Assembly (NCBI RefSeq): GCF_000262465.1
Contig: NZ_CM001489.1
Span: forward strand, 3,888,047-3,952,046
Length of the DNA stretch: 64,000 nucleotides
Source: Frankia sp. QA3
GTDB taxonomy: Bacteria > Actinomycetota > Actinomycetes > Frankiales > Frankiaceae
Direction: 5' to 3'
The notes under the pieces were generated by a model. It saw only the letters and a program-made list of their open reading frames with translations, was not told the DNA's origin and did not search any database. Position 1 is the first letter of the stretch; each line of letters opens with the position of its first letter. Positions 25,223 through 34,753 of this stretch are shown piece by piece. Both the position numbers and the translations under genes were made by a program.

Positions 25223-26440
25223 ATGAGCGGGGGGTTCGGGCTCGACCTGAGCGACGAGCAGCGCCAGCTGCGTTCCTGGGTGCACGGCTTCGCCGCCGAC
25301 GTGGTCCGCCCCGCGGCGGCGGAGTGGGACGAGCGCGAGCAGACGCCGTGGCCGATCATCCAGGAGGCGGCGAAGATCGGCCTGTACGACTTCGACGCCC
25401 TGGCCACGCTGTGGGCGGATCCCACCGGCCTGTCGCTGCCGCTGGTGTCCGAGGAGCTGTTCTGGGGCGACGCCGGGATCGGCATGTCGATCATGGGCAC
25501 GACGCTCGGCGTCGCCGGCATCGTCTCCGCCGGCACCCCGGAGCAGATCGGCGAGTGGGCGCCGCAGTGCTTCGGCGACGCGAGCGACCCGAAGGTCGCG
25601 GCGTTCTGCGTCTCGGAGCCGGGCGCCGGCTCGGACGTGTCGGCCATGCGGGTGCGGGCCCGGCACGACCCCGCCACCGACGAATGGATCCTGAGCGGCC
25701 AGAAGGCCTGGATCACCAACGGCGGCATCGCCGCCGTCCACGTCGTCGTCGCCTCGGTGGACCCGGAGCTGGGCTCGCGCGGCCAGGCGGCGTTCGTCGT
25801 CCCGCCGGGCACCCCCGGTCTCACCGCGTCCCGCACGATCCGCAAGCTGGGCCTGCGAGCCTCGCACACCGCGGACGTGTTCCTCGACGACGTGCGGGTC
25901 CCGGGGCGCTGCCTGCTCGGCGGGCGGGAGCGGCTCGACGAGCGGCTCGCCGCCGCCCGCGCCGGCCGGCGCGCCTCCGGCCAGGCGGCGCTGGCGACCT
26001 TCGAGGTCACCCGGCCGATCGTCGGGGCCCAGGCCATCGGCATCGCGCGCGCCGCGTACGAGTACGCCCTGGACTACGCCCGCGGGCGTGAGCAGTTCGG
26101 CCGGCCGATCATCACCAATCAGGCGATCGCCTTCGCGCTCGCCGACATGCGGATGGAGATCGACGCGGCCCGGCTGCTCATCTGGCGGGCCGCCTGGATG
26201 GGCCACAGCGGCCGGCCGTTCGAGGCCGGCGAGGGGTCGATGAGCAAGCTGAAGGCCAGCGAGGTCGCGGTGTGGGCGACGGAGAAGGCGGTGCAGATCC
26301 TCGGCGGCGCCGGCTACAGCCGCGACCATCCCGTCGAGCGGATGTTCCGCGACTCCAAGATCTACACAATCTTCGAGGGCACGTCGGAGATCCAACGCCT
26401 CGTCATCGCCCGAGCGATCTCCGGGATGCACATCCGCTGA
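25223..26440 (+). CDS. Acyl-CoA dehydrogenase
   Basis: A 405-aa protein starting at the ATG 25223 (MSGGFGLDLSDEQ), 10 bp after the nitroreductase gene; there is no clear ribosome site, suggesting coupling. It shows the full ACAD fold: FCVSEPGAGSDVSA (FAD/substrate loop), WITNGG, YALDYARGREQFGRPI, and the C-terminal ILGGAGYSRDHPVERMFRDSK with FEGTSEIQRL. The Glu in the FEGTSEIQ segment fits the usual catalytic base position of the SCAD/MCAD type. It catalyses alpha,beta-dehydrogenation of acyl-CoA and passes electrons to ETF. Chain length is not predictable. Confidence 0.92.
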   Translation: MSGGFGLDLSDEQRQLRSWVHGFAADVVRPAAAEWDEREQTPWPIIQEAAKIGLYDFDALATLWADPTGLSLPLVSEELFWGDAGIGMSIMGTTLGVAGIVSAGTPEQIGEWAPQCFGDASDPKVAAFCVSEPGAGSDVSAMRVRARHDPATDEWILSGQKAWITNGGIAAVHVVVASVDPELGSRGQAAFVVPPGTPGLTASRTIRKLGLRASHTADVFLDDVRVPGRCLLGGRERLDERLAAARAGRRASGQAALATFEVTRPIVGAQAIGIARAAYEYALDYARGREQFGRPIITNQAIAFALADMRMEIDAARLLIWRAAWMGHSGRPFEAGEGSMSKLKASEVAVWATEKAVQILGGAGYSRDHPVERMFRDSKIYTIFEGTSEIQRLVIARAISGMHIR

Positions 26441-26595
26441 CCTCGCGTCGGGGTCATTTCCCCGAAAGCCGCCGAGATACGGGGTTTGCTCGGCCACGTG
26501 GCGGTTTGATCGAACCAGACCGGGTCGCTCACGGCGGCGCCCGACGTTCGGGGGCGTCGCGGCCCGCCGACGGCGGCCCGGTCCCGACTCGGGGG

Positions 26596-26643
26596 GTCCC
26601 GGGGGCACCGACCACCACGGTCCACCACCGTGTCCCCGGGGAC
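26596..26643. terminator. Long imperfect hairpin between convergent genes
   Basis: GTCCCGGGGGCAC pairs with GTGTCCCCGGGGAC around an inner CACGGT/ACCGTG stem. It lies between the converging acyl-CoA dehydrogenase and lipoprotein genes and probably ends both. Confidence 0.55.
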
Positions 26644-26693
26644 TCCGAAGACGCCGGGGACTCCGGTACGGGCGGGGCGAGTCAGTCAGGCAG

Positions 26694-28025
26694 TCATGGG
26701 CCGGCCGCGCTGACGTAGGCGACGCTGGCGTAGCTGTCGGCGGGGCGCCCGGCGGCGTCGACGCAGCGCACGGCCACCGTGACGGCCGCGGGTGCGCCGC
26801 CGGCGGCCGCGGCGGCCGGGAGCTCGGCCGCGGCGCAGCGGGCGGTGGGCTCGCCGTAGGGGGTCACCTGGAGCGAGCTCGGGGTCCGCGAGATCCCGGG
26901 GAGGGTCACCTGGTAGCGGCCGACCCCGACCCGGCTGATCTGGTTCGTCGCCCCGGTGCTGTTCGCCGAGTACCAGGCCCAGGCGTTGACCGGCGGGCCC
27001 GGCGGGACCTGCTGGATCGGCCCGCCCGGACGGATGACGCCGGTGAACGCGTGGCCGAAGCTGGCCGCGCCGGTCGGGATCAGCGCGTGGCCGCTGGTGT
27101 AGAGCAGCACGAACGGGCTGTCCGTCCAGGCCGACCCGCGCGCGCAGCCGACGAACACCGACTGGCGGTCCTTCTTCACCACGCGGCCGAGGGCACTGCA
27201 CCCCACGGGGCCGTCGCCGATCGCGTTGACCTGCAGGTTGTTGCCGTTCTTCGCGAACGCCGGCCCGGTCAGGTCGATCGTGTAATGCCCGGCGCCGACC
27301 CGGTGGACCTCGATCGTGCCCGGTCCGCTGACGCTGTAGGCGTTCGCCGGGCGGGAGGTGGCGGCCGACGCCGCGTCGGACCGCAGGTAGGCGTACGCGC
27401 CGCCCGGGGACGGGGCCGCGGTGTCCGGCACGTGACTGAACAGCGCGGTGAACCCGGAGTCGGCCGGCGCCCCCGCGGCGTCGCGGCAGGTCAGGTCGAC
27501 CTGCTCGTCCCGGCCGGCGGCGCCCCAGCGCACGACGTGGCAGGAGACGACCGGGGCGGTGGTGCCGACGGCCGCGACCGGGTCCAGCGCGGTGACGATC
27601 GCCGCGCCGCGCCCCGCGGCCACGGCGATGCCGGGGAAGGTGATCCGGTAGCCGCCGGTCTGCCGGCGCACGACCGTGACCTGCGCGGCGGCGCCCGCCC
27701 CGCCCGCGGTGCGCCAGCTACCCGAGCTCTGCGCCGCCGGGACCGCCGTGGGCGCGTTCACCGGGCTGCCGGCCGCGCTGAAACGGGCGAATCCCCACAC
27801 CGGCGCCGCGGCGGCCCCGGGGCCGCCGGTCGGCGTGGCCGAACGGGCCGAGCCGCCGGCGCCGAGGCGGTCCGGGTCGGACTTCACCGTGCGGGCCGCG
27901 TCCCGCGCCCGGGACCGGCCGTCGCCGCGGTGGTCGCCGTCCGAGCAGGCGGCCAGGGCCAGCAGCGCCGCCGCGCAGCCCAGCGCGCCCGTGACCCGGG
28001 CGATGCGCGCGGCCATCCTCGCCAT
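26694..28025 (-). CDS. Lipoprotein with three repeated beta-domains
   Basis: The ATG at 28025 (preceded by GAGGGAGAGG) gives 443 aa. The lipobox is LALAAC, with Cys at residue 27. A charged linker precedes three copies of a ~115-residue unit, each starting with a hydrophobic FARF/YAYL/WAWY-type strand and each with a later strand of the type YRITFPGIA, YTIDLTGPAF or YQVTLPGIS, then a Cys-containing strand near the end (VSCHVV, GCSALG, ARCAAA) and DSGFTALFS/DSPFVLLYT/DSYASVAYV. The pattern resembles secreted actinobacterial beta-sandwich proteins without assigned function. It is divergent from the Ser/Thr kinase gene, whose outer beta-propeller would lie in the same compartment. Confidence 0.75.
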   Translation of the reverse strand: MARMAARIARVTGALGCAAALLALAACSDGDHRGDGRSRARDAARTVKSDPDRLGAGGSARSATPTGGPGAAAAPVWGFARFSAAGSPVNAPTAVPAAQSSGSWRTAGGAGAAAQVTVVRRQTGGYRITFPGIAVAAGRGAAIVTALDPVAAVGTTAPVVSCHVVRWGAAGRDEQVDLTCRDAAGAPADSGFTALFSHVPDTAAPSPGGAYAYLRSDAASAATSRPANAYSVSGPGTIEVHRVGAGHYTIDLTGPAFAKNGNNLQVNAIGDGPVGCSALGRVVKKDRQSVFVGCARGSAWTDSPFVLLYTSGHALIPTGAASFGHAFTGVIRPGGPIQQVPPGPPVNAWAWYSANSTGATNQISRVGVGRYQVTLPGISRTPSSLQVTPYGEPTARCAAAELPAAAAAGGAPAAVTVAVRCVDAAGRPADSYASVAYVSAAGP

Positions 28026-28331
28026 GCGGTGCCTCTCCCTCGCAACAAGATCTCGTTGCCACGACAATGGCACATTCGGGGCGTGGGGAGCCGCCCGAGA
28101 CCGGCGCGAACCCTGTCAATCCGCTGACAACCAGGTCGTAAGCGCAGTCGGAGCCCCGACAGTCCTGCAACAGGGGACACTCACCTAAGATTTTCCCCAC
28201 GTGATCCGCCGTGCCGGCGGGTCGGGACACCATGATCGTTCAAGGGTCGGTGCGCGACACCGGCGGGCCCGCGTGCTGCGCGTCGCCCGACCGGACCGCG
28301 GTCGGCGCGCGGCAGGCAGGGGTACAGGTCG
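28026..28331. promoter_or_regulatory. Divergent promoter region
   Basis: These 306 bp separate the lipoprotein and kinase genes, which are read outwards. An inverted repeat TGTCA-6-TGACA lies at 28114-28129 and less GC-rich patches (28040-28080, 28170-28200) suit promoters. No gene is seen. Confidence 0.4.
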
Positions 28332-30596
28332 ATGGCGTCATCGGATGCTGGTGTGGCGGCGCGTGCCGTTCCTCTCGGCCCGGACGACCCCCGTGAGCTC
28401 GGCTCGTACACGCTGCTGGGCAAACTCGGCCAGGGCGGCATGGGCATGGTCTACCTGGGACGCTCGGAGAAGGGCCGGCTCGTCGCGATCAAGGTGATCC
28501 GGACGGAGGCGGTCGGCAACCCCGAGTTCCGGGCCCGGTTCCGGCTGGAGGCGGAGACGGCGCGGCGCGTCGCCCGGGTCTGCACCGCCGAGGTCCTCGA
28601 CGCCGACCCCGACGCCGAGTGGCCCTACCTCGTCACCGAGTTCATCGAGGGCGAGACGCTGGCACGCTACGTCCAGCGCAACGGCCCGCTCGCCGACGCC
28701 AACCTCGAACAGCTCGCGGTCGGCGTCGCCGCGGCGCTCACCGCCATCCACAGCGCCGGGATCGTGCACCGCGACCTCAAGCCGGCCAACGTCATCCTCT
28801 CCCCCTTCGGCCCCCGGGTGATCGACTTCGGGATCGCCCGGGCCGTGGACGCCGGCAGCGGCCTGACCGGCGACCTGCAGCAGCTCGGCACGCCCGCGTT
28901 CATGTCCCCGGAGCAGATCGAGAGCCAGCCGATCACCTCCGCGGTGGACATCTGGGCGTGGGGCGGCCTGGTCGCCTTCGCCGCCACCGGCCACTACCCG
29001 TTCGGCGACGCCTCCGCCCAGGTGCTGCTGTACCGGGCACTGCACGAGGAGCCGCGACTCGACGACGTCGACCCGGCCCTGCGCCCGATCGTCTGGCTCG
29101 CGATGCGCAAGGACCCGGCCACCCGGCCCACCGCCCAGCAGCTCATGCTGCGCCTGCTCGGCGACCCGTCCGGCACCGGCCCGGACGCCGCCGCCGCCGT
29201 CGACCCGCAGGACGTCACCAACGTCCTGCAGGGCTGGAACCTGCCCGCGCCGGGCGCCACCGGCCCGACGGCGGGCACCGGCCCGACAGCGGGCACCGGC
29301 GGGCGTGGGGTGGCCGCCGCGGCGGCGAGCGCCGGCGGGTACACCGCGGACCCCGACGCCCCGACCCGGCTGCCGACCAGCCTCGGCGCTCCGGTGCAGC
29401 CGCGGCCGGCAAGCGACGGGACCGTCGCCGGCCAGTCCCCCACCCGGGTCGGCGCCGAGGCAGGCGGACCCTCCTGGCCGGGTGGACCCGGCGGGAGCGG
29501 CGGGCCTGGTGCGCCGTCCGGCGCTCGCGGCCGCAAGAACCGCGCGCCGCTGCTCGTCGGCGGCGGCGTGGTCGTGGTCGGCGCGATCCTCGCGACCGTC
29601 CTCGCCCTGGCCTCCGGCGGCGACGACAGCAATACCGGCGAAACGGGCAGCACCGTCAAGCCCGCCGCCACCGCGGCGGCGTCCGCACAGCCTGCCGCGT
29701 TCGCGCTACCCCGCTCGACCGAGCCGCTGGGCCGCGACACCGTCGTCTACGCCTCCAACCGCACCGGCAACTACGACCTGTTCCGCGGCGACGTCACCGG
29801 CGACGGCGGCCTCCAGAACGACAAGCCGCTGGTCACCGGGCCGGACAACGACATGCTGCCGGCGATCGCCGCCGACCGGAAGACGGTCGTCTTCTTCAAG
29901 AAGGGCAGCCCGAACACGCTGCAGGCGATCGCCGCCGACGGCACCGGCAAGCCCGTGCAACTGTTCACCTCGGGCCCGGCGGCGAAGCTGACGATCGCGG
30001 GCGACGCCCGGCCCTCGCTGTCCCCGGACAGCCCGTTCCTGGTCGTCCGGTCGACCACCGACGAGACCGGCAACCCGAATCCCGGCCTCTACGTCGTCCG
30101 GCTGGACGGGTCGAGCGTGCGCCGGCTCAAGACGAAGCCGCAGGCGACCGACCCGGCCTGGTCGCCGGACGGCGAGCGCATCGCGTACTGGTCCAACACC
30201 GCCGGCGGCGACCGTGGGTTCATCGTGACCATCTCCGTCGAACCCGACGCGGTGGCTCAGCCGGTCATCAACGACAAGCTCACCACCGACTCCGACCCGG
30301 TCTGGTCGCCGACCGGCGACAGGATCGCGTTCACCCGGGAGCAGAACGGCGACCTGGAGATCTTCGAGATGAACTCGGACGGCTCCGACGTCCGCCAGCT
30401 CACCCACGCGCACGGCAACGACCAGGACCCCGCCTTCGGCCCCGACGGCCGCATCGTCTTCTCCGGCCAGCGCGACCCCGCCAACCCCGCCGCCCGCCAG
30501 CTGTTCGTCCTCGACTCGAACAACCCCACCGCCGGCGCCCGCCAGCTCACCACCCTCGGCGGCTTCAACGGCCACGCCCGCTGGAACGCCGGCTGA
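28332..30596 (+). CDS. Membrane Ser/Thr protein kinase with extracellular TolB-like propeller
   Basis: A 754-aa protein. Residues ~20-275 are a PknB-type kinase: GKLGQGGMGMVYLG (P-loop), VAIKVI (Lys), HRDLKPANV (catalytic loop), VIDFGIA (DFG), and MSPEQIE replacing APE. A Pro/Gly linker and a single membrane helix (APLLVGGGVVVVGAILATVLAL, ~405-428) follow. The outer part (~460-754) has PD40/TolB-like blades such as DPAWSPDGERIAYWS and DPVWSPTGDRIAFT. So an outer sensor is linked to an inner kinase. FHA proteins in this window (2019 and 31439) are candidate substrates; in mycobacteria the PknF kinase gene adjoins the FHA-ABC transporter Rv1747. Confidence 0.9.
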   Translation: MASSDAGVAARAVPLGPDDPRELGSYTLLGKLGQGGMGMVYLGRSEKGRLVAIKVIRTEAVGNPEFRARFRLEAETARRVARVCTAEVLDADPDAEWPYLVTEFIEGETLARYVQRNGPLADANLEQLAVGVAAALTAIHSAGIVHRDLKPANVILSPFGPRVIDFGIARAVDAGSGLTGDLQQLGTPAFMSPEQIESQPITSAVDIWAWGGLVAFAATGHYPFGDASAQVLLYRALHEEPRLDDVDPALRPIVWLAMRKDPATRPTAQQLMLRLLGDPSGTGPDAAAAVDPQDVTNVLQGWNLPAPGATGPTAGTGPTAGTGGRGVAAAAASAGGYTADPDAPTRLPTSLGAPVQPRPASDGTVAGQSPTRVGAEAGGPSWPGGPGGSGGPGAPSGARGRKNRAPLLVGGGVVVVGAILATVLALASGGDDSNTGETGSTVKPAATAAASAQPAAFALPRSTEPLGRDTVVYASNRTGNYDLFRGDVTGDGGLQNDKPLVTGPDNDMLPAIAADRKTVVFFKKGSPNTLQAIAADGTGKPVQLFTSGPAAKLTIAGDARPSLSPDSPFLVVRSTTDETGNPNPGLYVVRLDGSSVRRLKTKPQATDPAWSPDGERIAYWSNTAGGDRGFIVTISVEPDAVAQPVINDKLTTDSDPVWSPTGDRIAFTREQNGDLEIFEMNSDGSDVRQLTHAHGNDQDPAFGPDGRIVFSGQRDPANPAARQLFVLDSNNPTAGARQLTTLGGFNGHARWNAG

Positions 30597-30610
30597 CCCG
30601 CGCCCACCCG

Positions 30611-30690
30611 CCCGCCCTGCTTATCCGGAGGGATTTTTCGGACACCGAAGCCTCCGGATGAGCAGGAGAGCCTGTCCACAGGCCAGCGGG
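30611..30690. repeat. REP-like palindromic element, copy 1
   Basis: CCTGCTTATCCGGAGG pairs with CCTCCGGATGAGCAGG across a loop that itself can pair (TTCGGacaCCGAA). A second small palindrome (GCCTGTCCACAGGC) follows. A nearly identical element is at 37761-37840. It lies just after the kinase gene and just before a truncated AbiEi-like gene. Confidence 0.85.
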
Positions 30691-30700
30691 TTGTCCACAG

Positions 30701-31354
30701 ATGGCGTATCGGTGGGTTCCGCGCAGGCGCGGCTACCTCCGGCACTGGATGACGATGCCCGACGCGGACACCGTCGATCTCGCCGGCATTCGGACGAGCA
30801 CGATCCGGCGCACTCTCGAGGATCTGGCGTTGCTGTGCGATCGCGAACTGTTCGTCAGCGTCCTCGACGCCATGCTCCAGCAGGAACACCTGACCCGCGA
30901 CGATGTCCTCGACCTGCGCGAGCGGGTGACAGCTCGTCGCAACGGCGACCGCGCGCAGCGCTGGTGGTCGCAGATCGACGGGCGAGCGGAGTCTCCGCTG
31001 GAGACGCGGGTCCGGCTGTTGCTCGGTGATGCCGGCCTGCTACCCGACGAGCTTCAGTGGCTGGTCCGCGATCCCTCGACGGGTCTGTCGCTGGCCAGGC
31101 TCGACTTCGCCTGGCCGTTGCTGCGCGTGGCGATCGAGACGGATGGCACCGGACCGCACAGTGAGCTCACGGCGCTGTACCGGGACCGGACCCGGCAGAA
31201 CGCGTTGGTCCGCCTCGGCTGGGACGTTCTGCGCTTCACCTGGCGGGATGCGATGGACGGGGCGCGGGGACTTCGGGAGACCGTACGCGCCGCTCTCCGT
31301 CGGGCCCGCGCCGACGCGCCTCCCGGAGGTGGACGGCGGTTACGCCCGACGTGA
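30701..31354 (+). CDS. AbiEi/DUF559-like protein lacking its N-terminal domain
   Basis: A 217-aa product starting at the ATG 30701 with no ribosome site. The first part (STIRRTLEDLAL, VSVLDAMLQQEHLTRDDV) and the second part (SPLETRVRLLL, LARLDFAWPLLRVAIETDG, DRTRQNALVRLGWDVLRFTW) match the middle and the restriction-endonuclease-like C-terminal domain of AbiEi-type proteins, which are usually ~300 aa. The winged-helix N-terminus of ~100 residues is missing. Copy 1 of the REP-like element ends 10 bp before the ATG, so the truncation point coincides with that repeat. The putative nuclease residues (E, D, ExD) are kept. A full-length relative is at 61512-62474. Confidence 0.7.
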   Translation: MAYRWVPRRRGYLRHWMTMPDADTVDLAGIRTSTIRRTLEDLALLCDRELFVSVLDAMLQQEHLTRDDVLDLRERVTARRNGDRAQRWWSQIDGRAESPLETRVRLLLGDAGLLPDELQWLVRDPSTGLSLARLDFAWPLLRVAIETDGTGPHSELTALYRDRTRQNALVRLGWDVLRFTWRDAMDGARGLRETVRAALRRARADAPPGGGRRLRPT

Positions 31355-31364
31355 GCCTGCCGGC

Positions 31365-31433
31365 GCGCCCTCCCGCTGATCCAGAGGGCATCGGCGTCCG
31401 ATTTATCCCTCCGGATCAGCGGGAGAAGGGCGC
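31365..31433. terminator. REP-like palindrome acting as bidirectional terminator, copy 3
   Basis: A long stem (GCGCCC, then TCCCGCTGATCCAGAGGG, against CCCTCCGGATCAGCGGGA, then GGGCGC) with a loop containing CGTCCGATTTAT. It shares the core ATCCGGAGGG and the TCCGATTT-type loop with the two REP-like copies. It lies between convergent genes. Confidence 0.65.
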
Positions 31434-31438
31434 CGCGT

Positions 31439-33994
31439 CTAGCGGGGTGGGCCGCTGACGGGGGCGGCGGGGGCGCGCTTGACGGTCTTGGGGTCCATGC
31501 GGCGGATCAGCAGCGAGGTGCCGATCACGAACAGGATGCCGATCGCGGCGCCCGCGACGATGTCGGTGAGGTAGGCCGACGCCGTGTGGTCGTAGAACGG
31601 GTCGACGACGACCTTCGGGTTGATCGGTTTCTTGTTGTCGGGGCGGGGCACCCCGGCGAGGGTGATGCGGTTCATGTCGGCGATCGACGACATCGACGCG
31701 AACCCCCAGCGGGCCGGCGCGATGTAGCTGACCTGTTCCAGGCCGGCGGTGCCCTTGACCGGCACGATGCCACCGCTGAAGATCAGCTGTGCCATCGTGA
31801 TCAGGACGAGCAGGGGCATCGTCTTGTCGGCGTTGTCGACCAGGGCGGAGATCACCAGGCCGAGCATCGCCGAGGCCAGCGACACCACGATCACCGCGAT
31901 CAGCATCTCCAGCAGCGAGTTGCCGAGGATGAGCCCCGCCTTGGGTGTTCGTCCGGCCAGCCCGATCAGCGTGAACGGGATCGCCTGCGCCACCGTGATG
32001 AAGATCAGGACCAGGACCTTCGAGCCGATGTACGCCGTGCGGGACAGGCCGATGGCTCTCTCCCGGCGATAGATCGCCCGTTCCTTGACGATCTCCCGGA
32101 CCGAGTTCGCCATGCCCATGAAACAGGCACAGAGCACCATGATCAGCAGGATCGTCGGGCCGTCGGAGTTCGGCGAGAGCTGTTGAGCCTGCTCTGGAGT
32201 TAGCTCGAAGTTCCCGCCGATGGCTCGGGGGATCAGCCCCAGCAGGAACGGGAACGCGATGATCAGCCGTAGGTAGGACTTGTCCGACGCCACGACGGCC
32301 ATAGTTCGACGACTCAGCGTGACCAGCTGGGAGGCCACCGACTGCTGGCGCAGCGAGGGCAGTTCCTCCGGCGCCGGGCGCGCCGAGGGGGCGGTGATCG
32401 ACGCCGGCACGAAGTACCGCGAGTTGCGGAAGCGGGCGGCCGACTCGGCGCCCGGCGTCGCCTCCAGGGTGAGGAAGACGTCCGGGTAGTCCCGCTTGCC
32501 GAAGAAGGTCAGCGCGTCCTGCGGCGGCCCGAAGTAGGCGACGTAGCCGCCCGGCGCGAGGACCAGGATGTAGTCACACAGGTCGAGCTGGGCGACGCTG
32601 TGGGTGACCACGATGACCGTCCGGCCGTCGTCCGCCAGCTTGCGCAGCGACTCCATGACGTTCTTGTCCATGCCCGGATCGAGACCGGAGGTCGGCTCGT
32701 CCAAATAGAGCAGGGTCGGCCGGGTCAGCAGCTCCAGGGCCACCGAGGTCCGCTTGCGCTGGCCACCGGACAGCCGCGACACCTGGGTGTTCGCGTGCTG
32801 GGTGAGGCCGAGCTCGGCGAGCACCTCGTCGACGCGGGTGCGCCGCTCCGCCTTCGTGACGTCCGGCGGGAAGCGCAGCTCGGCGCCGTACTCCAGGGCC
32901 TTGCGCACGGTGAGCGAGGTGTGCAGCAGGTCCTCCTGCGGCACGTAGCCGATGCGGCGCCGCAGCTCGTCGTACTCGGAGTACAGATCACGGCCGGCGT
33001 AGCGGACGGTCCCCTTGTCCGCGGGCCGGAACCCGGTCAGGGCGTTGAGCAGGGTCGACTTGCCGGCACCCGACGGCCCCACGACGCCGAGCAGCGCGCG
33101 GCCGGGCAGCTTGAACGTCATGTCGTGCATGAGCTGCTTCTGGCCGGCCCAGACGTTCAGGGCGTCGGCCTCGAAGCTGACGTCGCCGGAGTCGATGTAC
33201 TCGACGAGCTGATCGCCCTCGAGCTGGAAGACGTGGTGACCGACGGCGATGACGTCGCCCTGGCCGACCTCCGTCCGGTTGATGCGGCGGCCGTTGACGA
33301 ACACGCCGTTGGCCGAGTCGAGGTCGGCGATCTGCAGGCCCGACCGGCCGATGTAGAGCTCGGCGTGCCGGCGGGAGGCGAGCAGGTCGGTGATGACGAT
33401 GTCGTTGTCCCGGGCGCGGCCGATCGACATCGTGCCCTGGCGCAGCCGGTAGGTGGTGCGCCGCTCGTGCTCCTGCTCGAGGCTGGTGGAGCCGCCGGGC
33501 CGCTCGCCGCGGCGGCGGTCGTCGTAGTCGTCGTAGTCGCGCCCGCGCTGCGCCGGGCTCGTCGGCCCCTGGTGGGCCCGGTTGCCCCGGCCCGCGGTGG
33601 GCCGCGGTGGGGTGTAGCCGGCGGCGTTGGGCAGCATCGTCTGCATGTCGTAGCCGGGGTCGTAGGCCGGCTCGTCGATCGGGCCACGCCCCTGCGGGAA
33701 CTCGGGGTGGACGACGACCTCGGGGCCGGTGGGGGTCCCCAGCCGCAGCCGCACCTCGTCGTGCACCGGCACGGACTCGGGCATCCGTTGCCCGTCGATC
33801 CAGGTGCCGTTGGAGCTGATGTCGCGGACGATCCAGCCGCTGCCGGTCTGTTCGAGAAGGAGGTGGCGGCGGGAGACCCGGCTGTCGGCGATGACGTAGT
33901 CGGCGGTCCGGGCACGGCCGATGATGAACTGAGCCTCCGCTGGCACAGTGGCCGCACCGGCCTCGGTGACGACTCTCAGGAAGGTCGTCTGCAC
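31439..33994 (-). CDS. FHA-FHA-ABC transporter, Rv1747-like
   Basis: An 851-aa single-chain transporter; the GTG at 33994 follows AAGGGGGAAA. FHA domain 1 is at ~20-95 (RVSRRHLLLE, DISSNGTWIDG), FHA 2 at ~190-260 (ASRRHAELYIG, DSANGVFVNG). The ABC domain (~285-500) has GPSGAGKSTLLN, YVPQEDLLH, LSGGQRKRTSVALELL and LLYLDEPTSGLDP. About six helices of an ABC2-type membrane domain end the protein. This is the G-type half-exporter layout of mycobacterial Rv1747, whose FHA domains are bound by phosphorylated PknF and which exports a cell-envelope lipid component. The kinase gene at 28332 is the likely partner, separated only by the AbiEi-like gene. Confidence 0.93.
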   Translation of the reverse strand: MQTTFLRVVTEAGAATVPAEAQFIIGRARTADYVIADSRVSRRHLLLEQTGSGWIVRDISSNGTWIDGQRMPESVPVHDEVRLRLGTPTGPEVVVHPEFPQGRGPIDEPAYDPGYDMQTMLPNAAGYTPPRPTAGRGNRAHQGPTSPAQRGRDYDDYDDRRRGERPGGSTSLEQEHERRTTYRLRQGTMSIGRARDNDIVITDLLASRRHAELYIGRSGLQIADLDSANGVFVNGRRINRTEVGQGDVIAVGHHVFQLEGDQLVEYIDSGDVSFEADALNVWAGQKQLMHDMTFKLPGRALLGVVGPSGAGKSTLLNALTGFRPADKGTVRYAGRDLYSEYDELRRRIGYVPQEDLLHTSLTVRKALEYGAELRFPPDVTKAERRTRVDEVLAELGLTQHANTQVSRLSGGQRKRTSVALELLTRPTLLYLDEPTSGLDPGMDKNVMESLRKLADDGRTVIVVTHSVAQLDLCDYILVLAPGGYVAYFGPPQDALTFFGKRDYPDVFLTLEATPGAESAARFRNSRYFVPASITAPSARPAPEELPSLRQQSVASQLVTLSRRTMAVVASDKSYLRLIIAFPFLLGLIPRAIGGNFELTPEQAQQLSPNSDGPTILLIMVLCACFMGMANSVREIVKERAIYRRERAIGLSRTAYIGSKVLVLIFITVAQAIPFTLIGLAGRTPKAGLILGNSLLEMLIAVIVVSLASAMLGLVISALVDNADKTMPLLVLITMAQLIFSGGIVPVKGTAGLEQVSYIAPARWGFASMSSIADMNRITLAGVPRPDNKKPINPKVVVDPFYDHTASAYLTDIVAGAAIGILFVIGTSLLIRRMDPKTVKRAPAAPVSGPPR

Positions 33995-34753
33995 GTGTTT
34001 CCCCCTTCGCGACGGGACGCTGGCCGGGTTGTCCCGCCGAACTCCACCTTGTAACTACGCCAGGTCGTGTCACCAAGCCGAGCGATGCCACCGCTTCGAG
34101 CGGCGCCCCCGGTACAACCGGTGATGCCACGCCGGGCGGTCACGCGGGTTGACCGATCATGCCGGATGTCCGATCGTAGCGTCGAGGGATGACCTTGATC
34201 CACCCCGGGTGACGGTTGACCGCCCAGCCGAACGGCGTGCCCGCCGTCGCATTCGACCTCTGGACATCTCTCGGTTCCCTGCCGCCTCATGATCCTTCGA
34301 TATGCCGGTTACCCTGCACGGACCTTCTCGCCGTCGACCCCGGGTCGTCCCGCCACTGCGGCGACCGTGCCGCGGTGGCGGCGACGGTGACGACGCGCGG
34401 CTCCCGTGCGGCACCCTATGAGAATGCCGGTCGGTGGTCCGCGGGAGTGGCATCTGTCGCCGATCCGACCGAGGGGGGCACCGGACAGCTTCGAACTGTC
34501 GACCGTCCGCGCACAACCGATTCACACAGCCACCCCACCAGGGCCGTAGCCGCTCGCTGCGCGTCCGGGAAATGCCTGGGTGCGCGCCTCGGGGCGGTAA
34601 CGGGCCCCGCCGCACCCGCCCGGCCCGGACGGGCAGCCGGACGACCGCGGACGGACCCGGCCCACCGCCGCGGCGGCGCCGTCGCGGCGGCCCCCCGAGC
34701 GCTCGGGCAGGTGACGCCGGCCGGGACGGCACCGGGAATGTGGCCGGAATCAT
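33995..34753. other. Long intergenic region, no gene seen
   Basis: About 760 bp between the starts/ends of two minus-strand genes. The right part of the ABC gene's promoter lies near 34000-34100. A tRNA T-arm-like hairpin at 34484-34500 was examined and does not extend to a tRNA. Frames here lack codon bias and family matches. Confidence 0.5.

Noticed and set aside
28170..28200. DnaA box or origin-like sequence
   Set aside because: A single TTTTCCCCAC-like string is not accompanied by further boxes or by dnaA/dnaN genes.
34474..34550. Possible tRNA on the minus strand
   Set aside because: A perfect T-arm-like hairpin (GACAG, TTCGAAG loop, CTGTC) is present at 34484-34500, but no matching acceptor stem or pairing anticodon arm can be built around it.
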